Positions 1 to 10,439 of a DNA stretch of 64,000 nucleotides are shown here, in pieces. Origin of the DNA: Micropterix aruncella. Its lineage: Eukaryota > Arthropoda > Insecta > Lepidoptera > Micropterigidae. Made by a program: the position numbers and the translations under genes. The notes beneath the pieces were generated by a model. It worked only from the letters and a program-made list of their open reading frames with translations, ran no database searches and was not told where the DNA came from. Numbering within the stretch: position 1 is the first letter of the stretch; each line of letters begins with the position of its first letter. The stretch is from positions 11,653,161-11,717,160 of the forward strand of contig OX155972.1 in assembly GCA_944548615.1 (NCBI GenBank). The letters are read 5' to 3'.

Positions 1-740
1 ATTGACATGGAATATACCAAAAGGTTATTAAATAAAAGTTTAGTCATTTGAAACTTTAGACCTGTATCTAACAATTCATAAAACATTTCGTATATCTATA
101 CCTTTATTTTGATTATGCAATGGGATGTTTATAAAGTGAAACCCCTCCTTAACCGGTTTTTCTTATCTTTCTATACCTTACTTATAAAAAACCGTAGATC
201 CAAACGTATACTATAAACGTATACTTAAATGCTAAGTCCACTTGCGTTACTAACACAGGTCACGGACTCGTTAATTCTCTCTCGGAATCACCAGACTAGG
301 AAATCGCATACTTTAGAGCCATAATAACATGCTAATAATATCTTGCGACATGAAACGCTTCGACGCGAAGGAGGCAGACGCTTTTAACTTACAAAATTTG
401 ACATTTGACACGCTCAGGACGGTATGATCCACCGGTAATTTACGACGAATATTCCTGTGGGACGCGACATGCATCAAAATTATAAAATCGTTTGTCGGGA
501 CGGTAATATAAATCAAGCACGTCATCTTAATCAAGTTTAAAAACCGATTTGCAATAGCGCGTCGCCGTAAAACTCGCCGTTAAACATTCGAATTTAGAAC
601 GAGCGACCCAGCAAAGACATTTCAATTTCGAACGTGCGTCGCTGCTTATTTAAACATTCCAATCGCAAACGCGCGACGCCGCAAATTTAAATATTTGATT
701 CCCCATACGTTGGTATGTCGGAATTTAAAATTTACTAGTG
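1..740. other. AT-rich stretch without a recognisable gene
   Basis: Nothing recognisable by reading. Positions 540-700 hold loosely repeated segments in which CGTCGCCG-like GC islands alternate with TTAAACATTC. Short ORFs here have no family resemblance I can see. Confidence 0.5.
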
Positions 741-989
741 CGGCTTGTATATGAGATATTCCAACCAAAATTTCACAACGTGATTTCGGTCCAACAAGGC
801 ATCTGTATAAAATTTGAAGCCTCTAAGTCCAATTCTTCGAGATTGAAGTCTGACTAGCTCCCCCCCCCCCTTGGTCGGTCGATTTCAACCACAATCATTT
901 CAACTCTTATCATGACCAAATGATCCATGCATACCAAACTTCAGCTCAATCGGATTAAGCGTTTGGGCGCTATCGTAGAGGAATACGCA

Positions 990-1039
<50 letters not shown>

Positions 1040-1235
1040 ATAACACGAACACCACGATCACGCGAGCACACGATCATGAGAGCACGCGCACACACAGACA
1101 GACCGACAGACAGACTTCAGTATGGAAATGATCTAAACTGTCTTGGGGCAGGGGGGGGGGGAGGGGGGGTCAAATGTATATATCCGTCTTCACCTTGAAA
1201 AAAATGCGCGTTCACAATACTTTACCTCCACGTCG
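740..1235 (+). repeat. Dispersed repeat family A, copy 1, with (AC)n
   Basis: This copy shares a recurring module with positions 27955-28160, 30228-30800, 40735-41315 and 41915-42560. The module contains ATTCCAACCAAAATTTCA, a G- or C-rich run, TTCAGCTCAATCGGATTAAG, GCGTTTGGGCGCTATCGT, an (AC)n or (CAGA)n tract, and an end close to CGCGTTCACAATACTTT. Here the simple repeat is (AC)n at about 992-1033, and there are poly-C and poly-G runs near 860 and 1150. No coding capacity is seen. The superfamily is not clear to me. Confidence 0.75.
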
Positions 1236-1344
1236 CACACACATTTTTTTTTTCTTTACCCACGAGGCTTTACGTGAAACCCACTTTGTTGCCTATTGGC
1301 ATCATCTTCTAGGTGGGCATTTATAGCATCACGCAGTCAAACAC

Positions 1345-1400
1345 TCAGGCGGTCACCCATCCCAGTATTGACCGCGCCCGCAACAACGAAGATAACGTCA
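1345..1400 (-). pseudogene. 5S rRNA-like fragment (possible SINE3-type head)
   Basis: The minus strand reads GGGCGCGGTCAATACTGGGA followed by TGGGTGACCGCC. This resembles the 3' half of eukaryotic 5S rRNA, including the internal box C region (GGATGGGTGACC). The 5' half is not convincing, so I call it a 5S-derived fragment and not a functional gene. It lies next to SINE sequence, and 5S-headed SINEs are known in animals. Confidence 0.55.
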
Positions 1401-1462
1401 ACGAGGCTACGGACGCTACCATTCCATTGATTCTATTGATCGAATGCAATTACAAGTTTACA

Positions 1463-1961
1463 GGTGGGGTATCCATTGGGTTCGTGCATCAATTCTGCTC
1501 CGCGCATCTGCAACTGCTCAAATAGAGACGGAACAACGAGTGCTCCGCAGTTTTCATTCGAACGTTGAGCGAACATGTCATCGTCAGAATGTATTTTTAA
1601 ATTTCTCATCCTTCGGATCCCACAGCACTGTATAATTTCTGTGCTCCTCGATTACCGCTAGACATTTCTCTTCGGCCCAGTCCATAGCGATGGATTCGCG
1701 TTTACTGGACACCGAACGTGATGCGCGAGACGTACCCACCAACGTCTTACTTTGCTCGCGTCATATGATCAATGCTCGCGTCGACGAACGCACTGCGCAC
1801 CACCGACACACCACCCACATTGTGTTCGCGCATTTCCGCCACCGCTTGGTGCGGGCGTGCAAGGTTGCACGATCCAGGAGCGCCAACGTATCCACTACTT
1901 AACTGGAGTAGTTGCAGGTGGGCGGAGCAGAGTTGGTGCGCGAACTTAATGGATACCCACT
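1463..1961. mobile_element. TIR DNA element (~500 bp) inserted in a SINE
   Basis: The ends are inverted repeats of about 30 bp. The left end reads GTGGGGTATCCATTGGGTTC and the right end, reversed, reads GTGGGTATCCATTAAGTTCG. TTTACA flanks both sides (1457-1462 and 1962-1967) and fits a target duplication inside the SINE. The interior is GC-richer than its surroundings and carries a MADF-like fragment on the minus strand. A deletion derivative of a larger element, possibly PIF/Harbinger-like, is an inference. Confidence 0.6.
1584..1685 (-). pseudogene. MADF (Myb/SANT-like) domain fragment
   Basis: A 33-codon minus-strand reading frame starts at an ATG and stops near 1584. It contains AEEKCLAVIEEHRNYTVLWD followed by PKDEKFKN. 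This fits the start of a MADF or Myb/SANT-like DNA-binding domain, whose family shows a helix, then a hydrophobic-P/V-LWDxxxxxYKN motif. The rest of the domain (a later W and helices 2-3) is missing or frameshifted; a weak continuation runs on to about 1480. Such domains occur in host transcription factors and in accessory proteins of PIF/Harbinger transposons. Its position inside a TIR element favours the transposon origin. Confidence 0.5.
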
Positions 1962-2229
1962 TTTACACACATGTTACACGCACGCATACATACAAACACT
2001 TCATAGTAGGGTTGGTTGTAAAACTTTCGTACATATAATAATTAACCCACTTATGTGAAATTTTACAATAAAGAGTAGAAATAAACCAACAAACAAACAT
2101 ACAAATGGTTTTTCCAAGTCTTTCGACGATGTTAAAAATATATTTTTTGCGTTTTAAAAACAGAGAAATTGTGTGGAAATTGCGTTTTTCAAAAAAGAAA
2201 TATCCCTATTCTTCGCATTATCTTGTATA

Positions 2230-2480
2230 TACTTACCAGTGGTATTACCCGGCGTTGCCCGTGTTATATCCGTTCTCAAATACCTATGTATACCAATTTT
2301 CATGGCGATCGGTTGAACTGTATGGAAGTTGATGTGCTGCAGCGTCACCTAGTGGCTAGTTACAACGAAGTGAATAGCTCAAATGTCTAGGTATAACAAT
2401 TTTCATGGCGATGGGTTGAGCGGTATAGAAGTTGACGCGCTGCAGTGCCATCTGGTGGCAAATTTCAAAATCCCATTGTG
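2230..2480 (+). repeat. Tandem pair of ~100-bp repeats
   Basis: Two units, at about 2265-2362 and 2365-2470, share TATACCAATTTTCATGGCGA, GGTTGA[A/G]C, AGAAGTTGA and GCTGCAG[C/T]G[C/T]CA. A third, more diverged unit lies at 2935-3030. Non-coding. Confidence 0.65.
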
Positions 2481-2689
2481 CAAAGAACAATTCTACTTTC
2501 CTCGCATGATCCGGGAAGCCATTGAAATAAGAAGAGCCCCGAACTTCCATAGAGACGACGGTTACAAACTCTTTTCTACGTGGAACCCTCTTCTTAAAAT
2601 GTGCCCGCCGCCGAACGCCGAACGCAAAGACGTAAAACAGATACAGTGAGTGTTGTGTGCAAGACGGATTTTCAAAATTCCCGCGCTCC

Positions 2690-2890
2690 GAGCCCGGCCC
2701 CCCACCACCGTTATAACCTACGCAGTGGCGGAAGCGGTATGCGGCCTACCCGCAAAACAACCGATTGACAGTTCTTCAGTCTACCCTGGACAACGGCGGC
2801 TGCAACGTCACCGAAACGTCGGGTGCTACAAAATTCACGCGGTAAATACGTTTCCTATCCTATTTATAATGTCAAACAACCCCGATAGTC
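2690..2890 (+). repeat. Dispersed repeat shared with 29410-29510
   Basis: Both places carry TCTACCCTG[G/C]ACAA, GCAAC[G/A]TC[A/G]CC[G/A]AAACGTCGG and TTCACGCGGT[A/C]AAT, then an AT-rich end. This recurring non-coding unit is probably a retroelement fragment. Confidence 0.55.
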
Positions 2891-3029
2891 TTCGATTTTA
2901 AATTACAATAAAGTTGATATCGCGAAAAAATGTGCAAGCTCAAATATCTGTGTATACCAATTATTATAGCGATCCGTTGAGTGGTATAGAAGTTGATTTG
3001 CTGCAGCGCCATCCTAGTTGGATATCATA

Positions 3030-3640
3030 AAAACATTATCCATGAAAAAATACATATTATATGTGGCAACTTTCATGGTGATACGGTCAAACGGTTTCGG
3101 GCTCGGAAAGACATATTATAACCAACAACCATTTTTATCAGTGGCGATTCCTAGTGCTGAATATAGGGTTGGCGCTGGTTAAGGATTTTTTATTAATTGT
3201 GTATTTTGTGTACCTATAGTTGTGGAAAAAGAAATCGATACATATCAAAAAATCAACGGTCAATTCCCATATCAGTTATTTTAATACAAATAATTTAGAT
3301 AAGACCAAGACTGATTTTTATATATAGGTTATTATAATGTACGCTGTGAAAACTGCATTTGTTTTTGAGAAAATATAACATCCGAAGTCTTCCCAGGTGC
3401 AATGTCGATGAGTTGAACAATGGACGAATTAAATCGGTATAGTTGCGATCGTTTTAAAAGATATTACATTTGATCATAATTGTGAGAATTTCTAGATTCG
3501 CCTGGAGAATAAGACAAAAGCCTCGCTTGAAGCTTGCCACATAGCTTGGCTCCTTCGTAAGCAGTATGCATAATCGCTGGCAAAATTAGTGTATCGTTAC
3601 TGGCATCGTTCGCAATCCGTTTCGACACATATACCTAATA
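3030..3640. other. AT-rich, no gene seen
   Basis: There is no ORF of interest and no clear repeat. The stretch contains a fragment resembling the dispersed TTTCATGGTGATACGGTCAA motif near 3070. Confidence 0.4.
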
Positions 3641-3644
3641 CCGC

Positions 3645-3843
3645 TGATTATATTATATGGTATTAGATTGCTCGACCCCATAGTACGATTTGGCAACCCT
3701 TCTACGCCGGCGGCGCTGATAGCATTGACGGCCAAACTAAAAGCAATGTATTTGGACACATTACAATAAAATTTAATATGAATGTTTTTTTTATAAAGGA
3801 CTGATTGATTATAAAAACCCAATAATGTAACCAATGATAACAA
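3645..3843 (-). repeat. Dispersed repeat family B, partial copy
   Basis: GGTATTAGATTGCTCGA, GGCGCTGATAGCATTGA and the following AT-rich part match 63585-63730. A shorter match occurs at 31985-32040. The family is described under 35384-37030. Confidence 0.55.
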
Positions 3844-3845
3844 CT

Positions 3846-4175
3846 AGAGTTGTCGACTACAGCGAGCGAGCCCGTCACCTCAGGAAGTTTTACCGATTAG
3901 TCGTTCTATCTCCCTGGAGTGAGCGCAGAAGACTTAGGACAATAACAGTCCACCGTCTAGCTCCGCCACAAACCCGTAAGAGGCCAACGCCTTAACCGCG
4001 AGATAGCCAGGAGTGTTACCCAGCGAGCTTACACTCACGCCCTTACATCCAATTGCGACCAGATTACTCCAGTCTCTCGATTGGTTACGAGTTCGAGGTC
4101 GCTTGTGCGGTCCTTTCCCTTACGAAGCGGTGAAACGGTGTATACCGAATCTATCGCGAACCGCATCCTTTCCCC
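3846..4175 (-). repeat. Family C retroelement-like repeat, 5'-truncated copy
   Basis: On the minus strand this is the 3' half of the GC-rich repeat seen whole at 28610-29274. It runs from the CCGGGGAAAGGATGCGG region to the terminal GACGGGCTCGC and TGTAGTCGACAAC. Loss of only the 5' part is the pattern expected of target-primed reverse transcription. The ORF across it (4013-4195) is a by-product. Confidence 0.65.
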
Positions 4176-4179
4176 GGCT

Positions 4180-4700
4180 GCATAATTTCAATTGATTTGT
4201 GGTTTGCCTGATAAACAATGGAGGAAATTGTCCCTTGTGGTGAGTTCTGTCTTGACTTGATTTCACTCGGTCAAGCAAATAAAACGGAACGCAGGTATGC
4301 GAATGCTGATAAGTATATGTTAAATTCTGTCTAGCAGTAGCATGCCTTCAGTATGCTTTGTTGAATCTACGACACGCAGTAAATTTCAAACTGTAGATTG
4401 AACAGTAAAAAGGTACCACTATTTTTTTACTATAAAAAGGGTAAAAAACACAAAAATGTATGTCAGGCTTGCCCCATTCACCAACCCTGGGCGCTCCACT
4501 GTATCATATATAATCAATGCCGAAAAGTTCTTTCACTGGCGATCAAAATGTAAATTACCCCTCAGAACCCTAAAGACCCCTCAGAACCCAGGGGAATCGC
4601 GAGTCTCTCATTCTTGGTTTCAGTCAGTATTTCATGAGGGTCGCAGTCTACCGATCCATATTATAACTTCAACATTCATGAAGAGAACTTGAATAAACTC
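4180..4700. other. No gene seen
   Basis: Mixed unique-looking sequence. TTCATGAAGAGAACTTGAAT near 4675 recurs at about 14238 at the right-hand mariner fragment, so it may be a decayed mobile-element piece. Confidence 0.35.
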
Positions 4701-4704
4701 GAAA

Positions 4705-5040
4705 AAATCTCTAACCTCATATCATCATCATCATCCGGTAGACGTCCACTGTTTGACATATGCCTCACCCATAGAATGCCATGACGGGCGATTTAGAACC
4801 GCCTCCATCCACCTACTTCCTGCGACCGTGGCAATGTCATCGGTCTATCATGTGTAGGACCTCGCCATTCGAGAATTTTCCCCAATAGTTGTCGGTTCTG
4901 CCAGCTATATGTGGCCTGCCCATTGCCATTTCAAGTTGGTAATTTTACGAGCAATGTCAGTGACCTTGTTTCTTCTGTGGATTTCCTCATTTCGGATCCT
5001 ATCACGCAATGAAACTCCAAGCATAGCTCTCTCCATGTAA
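4705..5040 (-). pseudogene. RTE-like LINE, 3' end of the RT ORF
   Basis: The minus-strand translation starting near 5038 reads MERAMLGVSLRDRIRNEEIH, then TDIARKITNLKWQWAGHI. After stops it continues with ARSYT, TDDIATVAGSRWMEA, and EAYVKQWTS. This is the conserved C-terminal tail of insect RTE-type endonuclease-reverse transcriptases. A (GAT)n tail (ATC repeats at 4720-4735 on the plus strand) marks the 3' end, as is usual for RTE. Several in-frame stops show that it is dead. Only the C-terminal segment remains. A CT-rich simple repeat at 5041-5063 lies just outside. Confidence 0.8.
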
Positions 5041-5389
5041 CTCTCTCTCACTCTCTCTCTCTAAGTAGGTACCGTCAAAAAACATAACCTGTAAAAAACG
5101 CGAATTAACACTGCAGAAATGTATTAAATAAATAACAGTGTCTTTTGGCAATAGGGTACGGAGCCCTAGACGCGAGAGTCAAACTTGTACTTATTCGTAT
5201 TATTTTAACTTACATAGGTATTTTAACGGTATATTAATACTGGAAAATAGGTCCGTCCGTGCTATGGATGAAGCTGGATTTTGATTTAAGTATATTGGCC
5301 GATTCCAAACGGGATAAAGAATTCTTCTTGAAGTTTGTGTGAAAAATCGATCGTTCGGTACTAAACTCGCCGATGATAGTACACGCAAT

Positions 5390-5565
5390 CACCAAATTAT
5401 GTTTCTATAATCGCAACCGTACCCGGACAATCTAAGGTCAATCTAAGCGATGAATTTCGTGAAGATCGCCCATCCACCTCTGTCAACAACGAAAACATCG
5501 ATGCTGTGCGCAGTATGATCGAAACAGACAGGCATGTGACTTGCTATGAGATTCGGCCATACTTA
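5390..5565 (+). pseudogene. Mariner transposase, N-terminal fragment (left part of split gene)
   Basis: The plus-strand frame reads NLSDEFREDRPSTSVNNENI then DAVRSMIETDRHVTCYEIRP. This is the helix-turn-helix region of an irritans/cecropia-type mariner transposase, between the first helices and the second HTH. Upstream codons near 5400 are decayed. The frame breaks off at 5565, exactly where the TA-flanked element 5566-14148 begins. It resumes at 14149 with the next residues expected in the family. Confidence 0.8.
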
Positions 5566-5849
5566 CACAGAAAGAAATGGTATCTTAGATCAAAGCAATA
5601 TCCTATTGGTCAAGATAACCCGAGTTTGAGCATAGGAGGAAAACAATATTTTCTTCGAAAGAGTAAATTGTAGTTTCAATTATTTTGTCTTGTGTCAATA
5701 AAATATAGTGTCAAATTGAGACAAATGCGTGTCTTCTTGCAAGGAAGCATAAATTCTCATAGGAAGAACATACATTCTCCGTGTAAAACAAATGCTCTTT
5801 TCAATCCAAGAATATAAATTATAAAACGAAGAAAATGGTAGCGTATCCT

Positions 5850-6206
5850 AGAAATTTAGAAACATAGTAACCAAGAAAATTATTGTATTTTTCCAAGATA
5901 CTTATTGTGTTTGTCCAAGTAAATGATTGTATTTATTCAAGAAATTGTTGTGTTTGTTCAAGAAAATTATTGTTTTTTTTTAAGAAAGTTATTGTGTTTA
6001 TGCAAGAAAATTATTTCATTAGTCCAAGGAAATTATAGTATTTATATAAAAGCTTTATAGTATTTATCCGAGAAAATTATAGTATTTACCCAAGAAATAT
6101 ATCTGTTTAACCCAGAAATTAGTTTTGTTTATTCAATAAAATATTGTGTTTATCTAAGAAAATGATTTTATTAATCCAATAACATGATAGTGTTTATCCA
6201 AGACTA
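5850..6206 (+). repeat. 22-bp minisatellite, about 16 degenerate units
   Basis: The unit CAAGAAAATTATTGTGTTT plus 2-3 bases (22-bp period; unit starts at 5871, 5893, 5915, 5937 and so on) runs to about 6206 with increasing divergence. It lies about 300 bp inside the left end of the large element. The period is not a multiple of three, so it is not a coding repeat. Confidence 0.85.
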
Positions 6207-6226
6207 CCAAAATATCTTGATGCGAC

Positions 6227-6714
6227 AATATTATTTTCTTATTGTCAGAATAGATTTTTCTTGACCTAATACTTTTTTTTATTTATTTCATCTTATACCT
6301 TTCTTAAATCAACACTAAAATATTGTTAATTGAAGAATATTCCTTTTGCTTGAACAAAGAGTAGATGTTGCAATTTACAAATGTATTTGACTGATGACCG
6401 GAAGTAATTTTTATAACGGTTGGATTTTTTTTAAAGTGTTGGTTTCACCAAATCGAAAACGAGTGATATTTTTTTACGAGTTGGTGAAACAAATACTTTT
6501 TAATAAGTTAAGATCCAAATGCAATAAAAAAATATTTCCAGTCATCAGTCATTTACATTCGTAAATTGAAAAATCTACTCTGTTTTTTTTTGTTTTTTGA
6601 AAATCCTCCAAATGGCAATATTTTTACGTTGATTTAAGAAAGATGCAAAATGAAATGAATACTAAAATATATTAGGTTAGGAGAAATACATTCTGGCATT
6701 ATTAAAATAATATT
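6227..6714. repeat. Large palindrome (foldback), arms ~230 bp
   Basis: AATATTATTTTCTTATTGTC at the left matches AATATTATTTTAATAATGCC read back from the right end. The match continues inward through CCTAATA, CTTTCTTAAATCAAC, AGAGTAGAT, CAATTTAC, GACTGATGAC and TGGTTTCACCAA to a centre near 6470. Transcription through it would give one long imperfect hairpin. It may be a MITE or foldback element in its own right; no target duplication is obvious. Confidence 0.85.
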
Positions 6715-8185
6715 AAATTATATAATAAAATTATTCTAGCTGTGATGCTTTTCTAGCGAATGTCAATGAATTGGGTATAAAAACAAAAATCACAAATCAC
6801 ATAAGGATTCAGTTAATAAATAAACAATTTAATTGTAACCACTATTAAAATGAAATAAAGAAACTTAACACAAGACTTCACAATATTTTCAAGATTAATG
6901 TGGGTATTATTATTGCTATGTTAATGCAAAAATTATGATTGTGTGATATGAAAATAAACAATGTATTACTTTAAAATAATGTGTATTAATTTGACATTAA
7001 CGCAGGTATACAATATCAAGGAAATTAAAAAAAAACACACACACACACTTATATAAGGCCACAAAATATAACTAAAATAGCGGAAGACATTGTCCAGAAA
7101 ATCATAACCGGTGTAGTTATGTTTGTTATGGTATTACAACTTTTTTGGTAATAAAAAAAATTACTTGACTGACAATGTAGAATGAACAATGAATAATAAT
7201 TACTACTGCACATCCCGTCCTTTACTACTGCACATTTTCGACGTCCTCAGCAGTCTGAAAAAAGTAAAGATTACGTTGAACAGAATTATCAGAATGTTTT
7301 TTTTCCAGGCATGAAACGGTGTATATATATGTAAGTAGTAAACAGATGTTTGACTGTCGTTTGACCTGCGCATAATATTCTGAATACACTGTACACATTC
7401 TAAAAAAAATGATGAAAGAAAAATGTTTATTGTCAACTTTTTTATTTACCAATATTATGATTTTAATAAAACAGGTGCATATATGGTAGACAAAAGGTCT
7501 AGCTAAAAACAGCGTCGACCTGGCCAGTATGAGCCAGGAACTAATTTTAAAAAAGTTCGACAAAATAATAATAAGTGACAATACAATAAGCTATTTGAAC
7601 CAAATTTCAGAAAAATATAGAATAACTGTTTAAAAAACTTATAGACAAACTACATTAAACACAAATTTAAAAAAGTACAAAAAAATAACATAATATACAT
7701 CAAAACAACTGCACAGAAGAACTCGAAACTTCGAACTGCACAGCGATGTGACTCATCACCAGTCGCACCGGGAAGTCACTAAAAAAAAAAAAATAAAAAA
7801 AAACTTACTGAAACTTTAACTATTAATCCCTCGATAGCTTCAATTGTAGAGAACTTAACATTTTTAGAAAGTCTTCCTCGAGGTGGTAGAAGATGTCCCA
7901 GTGTTGTTATCTGTGCTGGAATGTCACCTGAAAGAAAATGTGAGAAAAAAAATTAAATCATTGCATTGTATTCGCAAGCCGACTGTTCTTCTTACGATTA
8001 CTCCATTTTCTGCAACAATTGGAAATTATTTTACATAAAAGTTATATAATTTGTAATATACATCGATGAATTCACTTTAGCTCTCATATTTTCGATAGAA
8101 AATTAACTTTTCAAACAAAATTAAAATTCCCCTTACTCCCCCTCCCTCCCCCCCTCATTAACAAGGGTGTTCTAAATAAATAATA
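6715..8185. other. AT-rich interior of the large element
   Basis: No confident gene. Minus-strand ORFs near 7203-7581 are AT-rich, lack a recognisable domain and look fortuitous. There are poly-A and AC tracts at about 7030 and 7780. Confidence 0.4.
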
Positions 8186-8196
8186 TTGCACTTAGG

Positions 8197-8424
8197 TTAT
8201 ATAGATATACATAGGTACGTAGTACTTACCAATAAAATTCGATACGACGGCTTCCGGAATGCTCCAAGAAGACAGCAGCAATCACTGCAGCAATGATGAA
8301 GTGTCAGCAACAGACTGTTCCATCTTCGTCCAATACAAACAAATTTGTATAGCCGTCGGCCAACACCAATAGAATTGTGATACTTGTTCACCTTCTGCGT
8401 TCGCCCGGCAGTGTTGCCAGACAT
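8197..8424 (-). other. 75-codon ORF, unrecognised
   Basis: The minus-strand ORF includes SIGVGRRLYKFVCIGRRWNS and a Cys-rich stretch, HHCCSDCCCLLGAF. I recognise no family, and base composition does not differ strongly from the flanks. Probably chance. Confidence 0.15.
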
Positions 8425-8639
8425 ATCACCCCATGCTTGGCTTGAAAAAATATACTCATTCCCTTAGTAGGTACAGTAGTTTTCCTTTGTTGCAAATAAA
8501 ACAACTAGATAATTAAATCGTTTTATTATTGAATAAGACGAAGTGTATATGTATATGGTATATATGCATGCATGCATACATTGACTTTTATTATTATTAT
8601 TTATATATCACTATTATTTCTTTCATATATTCTTCTTAT

Positions 8640-8808
8640 ATACTCTTATATATGCTACATTCAATCTAATTAAACATCTTTGTAGTACTCCAATATGCTC
8701 ACTCCTACATCCCTAAGGTTAGTTTGAGAAGAATGCTCAAGAGGCATTAAACTCGCCTATTTGTAACCTTTTTATTTGGTGTGCAATAAAGAATACATAC
8801 ATATATAC
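8640..8808 (+). mobile_element. LINE 3' untranslated end
   Basis: GAGGCATTAAACTCGCC, then TTTGGTGTGCAATAAAGAAT, then a (CATA)n tail is the usual form of an insect non-LTR retrotransposon 3' end. No ORF remains. Confidence 0.55.
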
Positions 8809-8810
8809 AA

Positions 8811-9975
8811 GTGGGGACGAGGGAAGCGTTATTCGCAGTACAGGTTTTGGTGCAAAAATGTCAGGATATGCAGCAAAATGTCTTTCTATGTTCCATAGAT
8901 TACGAAAAAGCATTTGACAGAGTGCAACATAATCGTCTTATTGCACTTCTGAACGACATCGGACTGGACAAGAAAGACATCCGTATAATACAAAATCTGT
9001 ACTGGAATCAGCGCGCCACTGTCAGAGTTGAAGGGGAAGGATCCAAGGAAATTGACATTAAGAGGGGAGTGCGGCAGGGCATGCATGTCGCCGACTCTTT
9101 TTAACATCTACTCTGAAGCCATCATGACGGAAGCTCTGGAGGACTTGAACTGTCGCATTAAAATAAATTGCCGCCTCATCAACAACTTGAGGTATGCCGA
9201 TGACACTGTTCTCATAGCATCTATATATACGGAAGCCGAGCTACAGGAGATTGTTGATCGAGTAAACGAGTGTAGTGTCAAAGCTGGTCTCAGGATGAAT
9301 GTCACCAAGACTAAGTTTATGGTCATTTCTAACAATCCCAATATCCAACCTAGCGTATCTGTGGCGGGTCAAAAACTAGAACAAGTTGATAAATATAAAT
9401 ACCTTGGCACCTGATTTACACAAAACTGGGACTGTGAAGTAGAAATCAAAACTCGCATCGAAATTGCACGCAGCGCCATTGGAAAAATGAAAAAGGTTCT
9501 TCGCAATCGAAACCTGAAAATCTCACTTCGAATACGTCTTCTCCAGTGCTACGTCTGGTCCACACTTCTATGTAGGTGTGAGGCCTCGACTATTAAGGAA
9601 GATCTCAGAAAACGTATAGAAGCATTCGAGATGTCGATATCTTGAACTGAGAAAGTCACCAATGAGGAAGTTCTACTACGTGTAGGCCAAAAACGCAATC
9701 TTTTGCAGACCATCAAACAGCGCAAAGTTGCATACCTGGGTCACGTGTTTAGACACGACAGGTACCAACTTTTGCAACTCATTATGATGGGAAAAGTTGC
9801 AGGAAAGAGGAGACCTGGCCGTAGACGGAAATCTTGGTTGCGGAACATTCGAGAATGGACCGGGATTACAAGTGTCGCCGAATTGTTCGCCTGGCAAAGG
9901 ACAAAAAGAAGTATGCAGAGCTGACTGCCAACCTTCACTAGTTTGAGAGGCACCCTAAGAAGAAGAAGAATTATT
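8811..9975 (+). pseudogene. RTE-like reverse transcriptase, decayed
   Basis: Three joined frames give most of an RT plus thumb and tail. Motifs in order are FLCSIDYEKAFDRVQHNRL (8880-8935), KRGVRQG (about 9060), SPTLFNIYSEAIMTEALEDL, NNLRYADDTVLIAS with the catalytic YADD at about 9193, KYKYLGT, RKRIEAFEMS, KVTNEEVLLRVGQKRNLLQT, RKVAYLGHVFRHDRYQLLQL, and RRPGRRRKSWLRNIREW. A one-base insertion near 9080 breaks RGVRQG from CMSPTLF. Stops at about 9412 and 9645 interrupt the rest. The 3' end is (AAG)n at 9960-9970, as usual for RTE. No endonuclease domain is seen; the copy starts within the RT, so it is 5' truncated. Confidence 0.88.
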
Positions 9976-9995
9976 AAAAAAACTACTTAGCTATG

Positions 9996-10034
9996 CCCGA
10001 CCGCTTTAAAATTCGTATTTTTAAAGCGGTCGGG
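9996..10034. repeat. Perfect 16-bp-arm hairpin
   Basis: CCCGACCGCTTTAAAA, a 7-base loop, then its exact complement, inside AT-rich sequence just after the RTE tail. A related CGACCG follows at about 10049. It may be the tip of a DNA element or a transcript-end hairpin; there is no further context. Confidence 0.8.
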
Positions 10035-10439
10035 TTCGATTTCTTTCGACCGATTGGGATTAGTAGGTATATCTTGCTTGGTCATTAAAAAATTGCGAAA
10101 ATGTCAGAATAACTAATACAAAGTAGTAAATTTTACGCTGTTTCCATGCTAAAGTGCAGTAAATCGCGTTTGACATGATATTATGACACTTTGGTAACTA
10201 TTTATTGACAAAAACCTATAGGGTTTTGGTTATCTCGATATAAATAATAAAACTATCATCGCAGTTTCACTTGTATTTTTGAATTGTATATTTTTTCCAC
10301 TTCTTTCGATTTTAGGGGTGGCAAATTTGGGGCCAATTTTTTTTATGTCTTACAGAAATTAATAACATTCATATTTATATACTTAAATGTCATTAGATCC
10401 ACACAAACAATTCAACATGTAATATGTTTTTCCAATTAA

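Larger units (their letters stand above)
1420..2100 (+). mobile_element. tRNA-type SINE, interrupted by a TIR element
   Basis: The segments 1420-1462 and 1962-2100 together match the body and tail of the SINE at 31383-31655: GATCGAATGCAAT, then CATGTTACACGCAC, CATACATA, GTAGGGTTGGTTGTAA, and a terminal ACAATAAAGAGT followed by an A-rich (AAAC)-like tail. The middle, 1463-1961, is a separate insertion (see next entry). The tRNA-like head is not seen in this copy. Confidence 0.65.

Noticed and set aside
7203..7581. 77-aa and 118-aa minus-strand ORFs
   Set aside because: AT-rich, no domain, overlapping in different frames, located in the decayed interior of the large element.
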